NCBI RefSeq assembly: GCF_040939455.1
Contig: NC_134108.1
Location: 17,203,501-17,267,500, forward strand
Direction: 5' to 3'
DNA length: 64,000 bases
Source: Microcebus murinus
Lineage: Eukaryota > Chordata > Mammalia > Primates > Cheirogaleidae
Part shown: piece by piece, positions 57,391-64,000 of the stretch
Layout of the letters: every line of letters begins with the position of its first letter
Position numbering within the stretch: position 1 is the stretch's first letter
Translations under genes and position numbers: made by a program
The notes under the pieces: model-generated
The model's database searches: none
What the model saw: only the letters and a program-made list of their open reading frames with translations
What the model was told of the DNA's origin: nothing

Positions 57391-60300
57391 CAGAAATGAC
57401 AATTTTGCTTCAAGGTCTCTTAACTAGGTATGCACAATATATTCTGAAGCAATGAGAATATTCATCTAAATTTACCACAAGGGAATATATGAGCTTATAT
57501 TTGCCTCACGAAATGAAGTTTTGACTTCCCAGATGAATAAATTAGACTGCAGATCACCATGTTCATCCATATGGAAATAACATAACTATAATACAAGCTT
57601 CCAGTTTTTAAAAACATGACTGTTTTTCAAGGATAATAGGTTATTATGGAATGTTTACAATTAAATAAACAGAAGCATAGCCGGTAATAGTAAATCAAAA
57701 CAAGGTATTTCAAAATTTAGTTGATAGAAACACTGCAAGACTATCTAAATCTGCTAAAACAATAGGCAGACACTTGGAGAATATGCTGAAAATAAGCATG
57801 CAAGAGAGGAATAGGTTTAGGAGACATTTTGCAGAACCCAAATGTCTTCGTTTCCTAAAATTGTAACTCCAAAGCAAACAGAAAATGTGAAAAAGTAGGC
57901 AGGCATTCCTGCTGAAATTAGAGAGGCAATTTTGTCGGTCGGAGGGGGATTAACCGGAGTTGAAAGGCAGCAGCACCATCTCTGCAAGAGCCGCCACGAG
58001 GAGTCCACGTAGCCTAGCCTACAATTATGTAGCTAATTCGAGAAGCAATTGTTATATTTAATTCTCAACTTGGAAATTAGGAATTTATCAAAAGTCATTA
58101 TCTGGTAGGAATAAAATGAACAATCTCTTGAGACTTTCCTGTAGTAACACTGTTCATAACCAATGCCTTTATGTTTTCTTCAGCATTTGCCTTAGTCTCC
58201 CGAGAAGTATTTATTTTAAACCTTAGCATTTGTATTTTTTGTTCATTGCACTCATTAAGCATTCCCTCAAATGTCAGCACACTATTTCTATATTGAACTT
58301 TGTGTAAGAGTATGGACATAGCTGTAAGACATATGTGCACACTTCTGAAAATCATCCTTCCCGCCAAATTCTCAATGTCAAAGGGACATCTGGGCTTGGG
58401 TGTTGGTCCAGAAGATTCATGCCTGAGGAAGTGTCAAAACCAAGGCTGACAGAGGACTTGGCTGGGATAGCCAGGACTTGGAGGTTAGACAGACGTGTGA
58501 GGGTTTATTAAGGGAAAGAGGTGAATGTCAACAACCCAATAAGAAGTGGTCCCTATCAAAGGTGATCCAAGCCAGGGAGATCTGGTGGGGGCAGCAGTGG
58601 GTCAACCACAGTGTCTGGGGCTCAGATAACGGAGATTGTGACAACCAGGAGGAGTTCTAGGACACGGAGGTACTCTGGCACAGGGGAGCCCAACAAGTAC
58701 CCTCACTTCTCCAGCCCGAAGCCAGAATGATTCCAGAACTGGAAAGTGAGAGGCATGGCAGGGCGCTTAAAGATTTTTGGATATTTGGGTGGGAGGAATG
58801 GCAGTCAATGTGTTCATACTTCTTTTTAAAGAATAAGTAGAAATAATCAGGGCATACAGATGAAGCAAGGGATCCTTAATCCTCAAATAATCTGGGGCAA
58901 CAACTTTATAATCCAGTTAGAGAATTCATTGAAAATAGCAAAAATATAATATTATGCTGATTTATCATTTGAATGAAACCAACTAATTGAAAAGGAAACA
59001 TTCACTATCTTTATTATCTTAATTTTAGAAGAGGCTTGTAATCACACATACGATGCAGTTTGTCTCAGCTAGTGCTGTTGACTTTAAATACCAGACTATG
59101 TGATTCATTTGATTTAATAAAGTTCAGAGAGAAAAATCTAGATTTTCATTACCAATTTTCTCTAGTCTATAAAAGGAAAGCTACCATCTCATTATAAACT
59201 TTGTATTTATTGGAAAGAACTTGGCTTGTGGCTAGTTATCACTGGCCTTAGACAGCATCATTTGTATTGTCTCGAAGGAAAAATTCAGGGTATTACCTCT
59301 GAAATTCAATTCACGGCAATAATTGCTGCATTTGCAAATTTACCAGGCAGCTTCATGTAAAATATATCAATAAAGTTAGTAGGGTCTGCAAGTAAACAAA
59401 ACATATATTCAGATGTCACAGGGGTTAATAAGAAAATTTTCAGTTTATGTGGGAAACAGAACAAATGATAAGATTTATTGTTTGGGCAAATAATCCCAGT
59501 GAAGCCATAAGTGGGTCAGAATAACCTTTCACATGTGTTTTGTAAAATGATCACGAAAGCAGAGAGAGAATATTTATAGAATGGTAAAGTGCTTGCATGT
59601 GTGTGTCATTTAACTAGTCACAGTTAATTATTATGTAAGAAGATACCATCCATCTGTGCCTCCTATGGGCAAGAAAAGAAATTAAACATCTTTCAGTTTA
59701 AAAAAAATTCTCCTATATTTAAGAAAGTTAATTCTGCTTCAAACGGAAATATCTTTAAAATAATTTTTGTCTTCCACCATTGTTTGTAGGGGTAGGTGAT
59801 GGCTCTGAAAGTATCCACAGAAGGTCAAGGCAAGAATAGTGAGAGTGGTAGGATGGAAATGTGCCCCTTGCTCATCCGAGCCATTGGGCCCATGCCCTCT
59901 CCCCTCTGGAAACTATGGGTTCCCAGCGCAGACCCCTTCCCTGCCCTGGGGACTCCACTGGCAGGCACAGTACTGCTAACTGGACTCAAAGAAGAATTTT
60001 ATTTGGATTCTGTCTCTTAATCCATTAATACGCTATCTATGCCATTGATTTAGTGGCTCAATAGAGAAACTTTGGCCATTCCTAATTCCTAATTTTTTCT
60101 AGGAAGAACATGTGGAAAAATAGATCTCAATAAAAACAAATTACTCATAATTAAGTCTCATTGTAAGTTAACAAAAAAGTGAAATGGGGAAATACTAGAT
60201 GTATTTTCCAAATTGAAAATTTCACAAAGGGTAGATTTTAGACCATGTTGGATGTTTTTCGAGGTCCGATGCTGCTATTATTCCGTGGATGTCCTTGTAT

Positions 60301-60400
60301 ATTATTAGTGTTGATATTCTTAATATCAACAGGAGTTATCACACAGCCAGATCTTGAGAATTTTTCAAATTTGGGATCTCACATATAGAATATAAGATTT
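57391..60400. other. Unique sequence, no gene recognised
   Basis: About 3 kb without a confident repeat. The 58380-58760 segment is more GC-balanced, with no named family. A perfect 10-bp hairpin (TGTTGATATT-CTT-AATATCAACA) lies at 60309-60331, just before the mariner. Confidence 0.35.
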
Positions 60401-60405
60401 AATAC

Positions 60406-61664
60406 TTAGGTTATTAAGTATAAAATGTCTGATTTCCTTAAGTACTAAATTTGACAGTTGATATCTCTGATATCTCACTTTGACGCTTCTTGTTTTATTT
60501 TTATTGTGAAGATACATCCTCAGTCTTTCAAATGCACATTTTGGCTTGTGATTATCTTTCAAATATTTTAAGATAAATTTTTGGGAAACCATGAATAAAT
60601 CAAAAATTCATATTATTTTCAAACAACATCCATGAGTTCAATTGTGGAACCAATAAAGTGCAGGCAGCTCGAAATACAAACAAAGTGTTTGGGAAGGACG
60701 TGGCTGATGAACTCACAGCAATGTTGATGGTTTGAGAAGTTCCATCTGGTGATTTTAATTTTGAAAATGAGCTATGTGGGTGACCTGAGATCAAGGTGGA
60801 TAAAGATGAGCTCAAAGCTGTAGTGGAAGTGAATCTATCTCAACCTATGCGTAAATTAGCAGCAAGGTTTGATGTTACTATTCCAACAGTATTGAACCAT
60901 TTGAAACAAATGGGCAAGGTAAAGAAGCTGGACAGATGGGTTCTGCATGAATTAAACGAATGTCAGAAGAGAAATTGTCTTGAAGCTTGCCTTTCTTTGC
61001 TGTCACAACATAAAGGTGAACCATTTCTACACTGTATTGTTACATGAGATGAAAAATAGATTCTTTTTTACAATCACAAGCATTTGGCACAATGGCTGGA
61101 TAAAGATGAAGTGCTGAAACACAGTCCAAAATCAAATATTCATCAAAAAAAGCTAATGATGTCTGTTTGGTAGTGCAGTACTGGTATTATCCACTACAGC
61201 TTCATGTAACCATTACAGTGGATGTCTACTGCAATCAGCTAGATGAAATGATGAGGATGCTTAAGATTAAGCAGTTGAGATTGGTCAATAGAGACAGGAC
61301 AAGCCTCTTGCAGACAATGGTCAACCACATGTCACACAAACAATGCTGCTTAAACTAGAGGCCGGACTTGGAAATTCTATCATCCCTGTATTCACCAGAC
61401 CTTGCACCAACTGACTACCATGTCTTCCAGGCTTTGGACCACTTTGGCAAGGAAAAATATTCAATTCTCAACAAGCTGTGGGAAACACCTTTCGCAATTT
61501 CATAACCTCTTGCTCTCCATGCTTCTTTGCTGCTGGCCATGAAGGTAGCAAAACTGTGTGGATACTCTAGGTGCATACTTTGATTAATTGTACTGGTTCT
61601 TGTTTGAAATATAATAAACTATACTTTTGATTCAAAATTGGACATTTCATATTTAATGGCCTAT
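60406..61664 (+). mobile_element. Hsmar2-like mariner transposon, inactive
   Basis: The left end TTAGGTTATTAAGTATAAAA and the complement of the right end TATAGGCCATTAAATATGAA are decayed mariner inverted repeats. The length (about 1.26 kb) fits a full-length element. The transposase reads from an ATG at about 60591 (MNKSKI...). The DNA-binding part and linker are recognisable in the 60796-61047 frame (KKLDRWVLHELNE, GEPFLHCIVT), and the catalytic part continues in pieces (a frame at 61167-61358 contains VYCNQLDEMM; the end reads CVDTLGAYFD in another frame). In-frame stops directly follow IVT and DEK around the first catalytic Asp, and several frameshifts follow, so it cannot make transposase. 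Confidence 0.9.
60591..61567 (+). pseudogene. Mariner transposase pseudogene
   Basis: Remnant of the cut-and-paste transposase (Tc1/mariner superfamily, DDD catalytic type) of the enclosing element. Homology is split among frames: an early frameshift and stops before 60796, an open block 60796-61047 covering the second helix-turn-helix and WVPHEL-type region (here WVLHEL), a TGA then a TAG around the first catalytic Asp, and a further open block 61167-61358. The C-terminal motif survives near 61545-61567. Near neutral decay throughout; no sign of domestication or fusion to a host exon. Confidence 0.85.
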
Positions 61665-62008
61665 AAATTGCCATCAAGTAATGTTTGAATCACACAAAAC
61701 ATTGTAATTGCTGTTATGCTTATTGGTTCAAAGAAAACAAAAATAATATGAAGATTTGCATTATATATACATAATATTATATGCTATGGAATATCATAAA
61801 TACACTAAAATGAAAAGTCCCCAGGTATTGCAAGAATTAAATGCTCTTGTAATCTTGTTGATTTGTTTTAGTACACAATTAAGTTCCATATTTTAGACTT
61901 CAATTACACACACAAAAAATCATCTCCCTAAATAATCAACTGGAATAAAATAGTTCTAGCAGACTCGGGATTAAAGGCATGCCAAAACACAAAGGCAGCA
62001 TATTATTA
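61665..62008. other. Unique AT-rich sequence
   Basis: Nothing recognised. Confidence 0.4.
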
Positions 62009-62540
62009 GAAAATGATTGTTTATTTAATGCTAGCTCAGAATTCATCAGTAAGGGACCATTTGCTGGATCAAGATTTTAATTTTTGAATAAAAAAAGTTC
62101 TTCATAAAATGGCCTAACACCTTTTAGACTCTCTTCCTTAAGCTCCAGGAAGTCGTGGCACATGATTTTTAAACAAAGCTTTTGCTCTCTGCCATTAATC
62201 CTTCCTGAGTAAGCAAATAAGTAATCCTTTTAATCACCAGGGCTGATACTGCCCGATTGGTGAAACATCAGATAGTCCCCTGCCGATTGCAGGAGAATAA
62301 TTTCCACAGCCAGGGAGAAGGGCAGGATAAACATCTCCATATAGGATGTCATGGCTGAATTAAAAAGCACTGCACGAGGAGCAGAGACGGATTATTATTT
62401 TATTGCTTTATAATCCATGGCATCATTAACTAGGACGGCACGTTCATATACTCATATCCTCCTTTTGAGCTGCAGTTGTGTGCAGATAGCTGGTGAGAGT
62501 GAAGAAAGAATGTATCCAAACACAACTTTTAAGCATGAAA
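62009..62540. promoter_or_regulatory. Candidate non-coding regulatory segment with clustered TAATCC sites
   Basis: Non-repetitive DNA with four TAATCC motifs, the site preferred by OTX/PITX/CRX-type homeodomains: 62196-62201, 62222-62227, 62389-62394 (minus) and 62411-62416, plus TAATCA at 62231-62236. The 220-bp clustering is suggestive of an enhancer. TAATCC is only six bases and the DNA is AT-rich, so chance is a real alternative. Confidence 0.3.
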
Positions 62541-62958
62541 TACTGTGCCTGCCATAAAGTGTTGGAACTTTGTCATCTTCTCTAAGTGGAGCCATTTAAA
62601 TTAATCTTTTTCAACCTTTAGGCCCAGCGCTGAACATATTTATTTTCTTTGACCTCCCCCAATGCATTGACTTCTGGCCATTTATTCTTTTAAGCTGATT
62701 TTTTTTTTTCTGATCTCAAAGAGCTCAGTGGGATTTTATAAAAACAGAATGATTAAACTTGAATGCATTACATCCACAGCCATTAGAACCATTTTTGAAA
62801 GAGACATACATATGCTTTGGCGATAAAATTAAAACCCACTTCCACTGCATGTTGTCTACCACCACATTTCATTCCTCTACCCATCAGGATAGATTTAAAA
62901 AATGACAAATGACAAAACATTCTTTTTTTTATCCTTTTTGATATGTTGGGAGGATGAG
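62541..62958. other. Unique sequence, nothing recognised
   Basis: T-run near 62700; no repeat or gene identified. Confidence 0.4.
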
Positions 62959-62986
62959 CACCATCACCACCATCATCATCATCATC
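62959..62986. repeat. (ATC)n trinucleotide microsatellite
   Basis: About nine CAC/CAT/ATC units, the last five perfect ATC. Confidence 0.85.
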
Positions 62987-63139
62987 TCGTCACGACCATC
63001 AATGTCATAACTAACACAGAGCACATATTAAATGGCAGGCACTATTTCTAAGCTGTGTGTGTGTGCATATATACACAAATTATATATATTAGACATACAA
63101 ATGATATGCTATAGTAGATATATTATTATTTTATATATA

Positions 63140-63288
63140 TAAATTTATTTAATCTTAACGACAATTCTGTCACAGTGCTTCTGTCATTATTCCTATTTAT
63201 ACACAAAGAAACTGAGGTACCGAGAGGCAAGGCTCTTGCCCAAGGTCACAGAACTAGAAAGAGGCAGAATGAACTGGACCTCTGTCAA
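63140..63288 (-). mobile_element. MIR SINE, antisense
   Basis: 'TTATTCCTATTTATACACAA', 'AGAAACTGAGGTACCGAGAG' and 'GCTCTTGCCCAAGGTCACAG', with 'AACTAGAAAGAGGCAGAATG', are the reverse complement of the MIR core and are well preserved. The 63236-63535 frame begins inside it. Confidence 0.8.
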
Positions 63289-64000
63289 CATGTGGTGGCC
63301 TAAGGAAAGCTCCGTGAGTTTGCATCTGAGCAAGATGAACCCAACTAATCTAAATAAGTCACCAAGAGCTTGCAGGTGGGTTTCAATCGTCATGATGCAT
63401 ATAGGTTTAAATAAAACAAGAAAGTTTGCTCTTAAGATCTCAGAGGAAACATTAAATATAAGGCATTTAAGGCACATGATGAAATTATTTTTTCATTGCC
63501 TAAAATCAGGACAATTAAATATCAGAAAACTATGAACACATTGAATCTGTATATTGTAGGTGTCTCCCCTTTTCTATTGGCTGCCCAACAGAAACATTTA
63601 AATTAAACTTTTTCTTTTCATTGAATTTAAATAATATGAATTAGTTAATTACATTTAATAAAGGCTAACATATTTTATAAAGAGCAATGAAGTGTCTAAA
63701 GGGTATTTGAATCAATAAGAGAATTAGCATGTCAGGCTTAGCAAGGTCTCAGGTCCCATTAAAATAGGTCATCAAGTTTTAAAAAGTTCAAAAAACAAAT
63801 GGTCATATTTTTCCCTGAATGGTCATATTTTTCACTACCCTTTAAAAGGACTTTATTGTTATATGAAGAAGTTAATTATTTTTTAAATTTTAGTAGCCAA
63901 TATCTCACTCTAGAAAAAAAGAAATCTGGATATAAGATTTCCCATTTCATTAATTTACAGAACTCAATAATTCTTCAAAAATTACTGATTCAAAATGCTT
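63289..64000. other. Unique AT-rich sequence
   Basis: No repeat or gene identified. A 16-bp tandem direct repeat AATGGTCATATTTTTC lies at 63798-63813 and 63818-63833. Confidence 0.4.

Overview
The window is gene-poor nuclear DNA of a strepsirrhine primate, most likely a lemur. The evidence is dimeric Alu elements carrying the strepsirrhine signatures (the stretch around 'AATTGGCCAACT' in the linker and 'GCTGACGCCACGGCACTCAC' in the right arm) and a 5'-truncated L1 copy at 42.1-42.3 kb whose 3' UTR looks like that of young strepsirrhine L1s. Older shared layers (L2, MIR, L1M, MaLR LTRs, Tigger, hAT-Charlie, mariner) are as expected for any placental mammal. The DNA is AT-rich and CpG-poor, with microsatellites.

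I find no protein-coding gene I can support. All open frames are short (the longest is 201 codons) and lie in repeats, microsatellites or unique sequence with no recognisable domain. The window is best read as intergenic, or as part of a very large intron. The only gene-like remnants are a dead Hsmar2-like mariner transposase (60.4-61.7 kb), L1 ORF2 pieces, and a truncated 5S rRNA pseudogene on the minus strand (51.14-51.23 kb).

Layout: 0.3-0.8 kb MaLR-type LTR; 1.4-1.65 kb a CpG-dense block bounded by good splice-site matches; 4.0-6.0 kb an antisense L1 split by an Alu and then rearranged by inversion; 6.4-7.1 kb an ERV1-like LTR hit by a tailless 80-bp Alu head; 10.15-10.7 kb and 19.3-19.65 kb Tigger-derived MITEs; 12-25 kb MIR/L2 relics, one Alu and long unique stretches; 28.4 kb an inverted pair of RFX X-box motifs; 33.8-34.2 kb an Alu whose A-tail became a (CA)n tract; 42 kb young L1 end; 43.5 kb antisense MaLR LTR; 46-48.5 kb L2, MIR and L1; 49.6 kb a young Alu; 50.4 kb MER1; 51.7-54.5 kb antisense L1 containing an unclassified DNA transposon, itself containing an LTR-like insertion; 60.4 kb mariner; 62.0-62.5 kb a unique segment with four TAATCC homeobox sites.

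No new enzymatic or defence system is visible. The items most worth following up are nested or rearranged transposons and a few candidate regulatory segments. Repeat family names come from recognition by eye and should be read as family-level calls.
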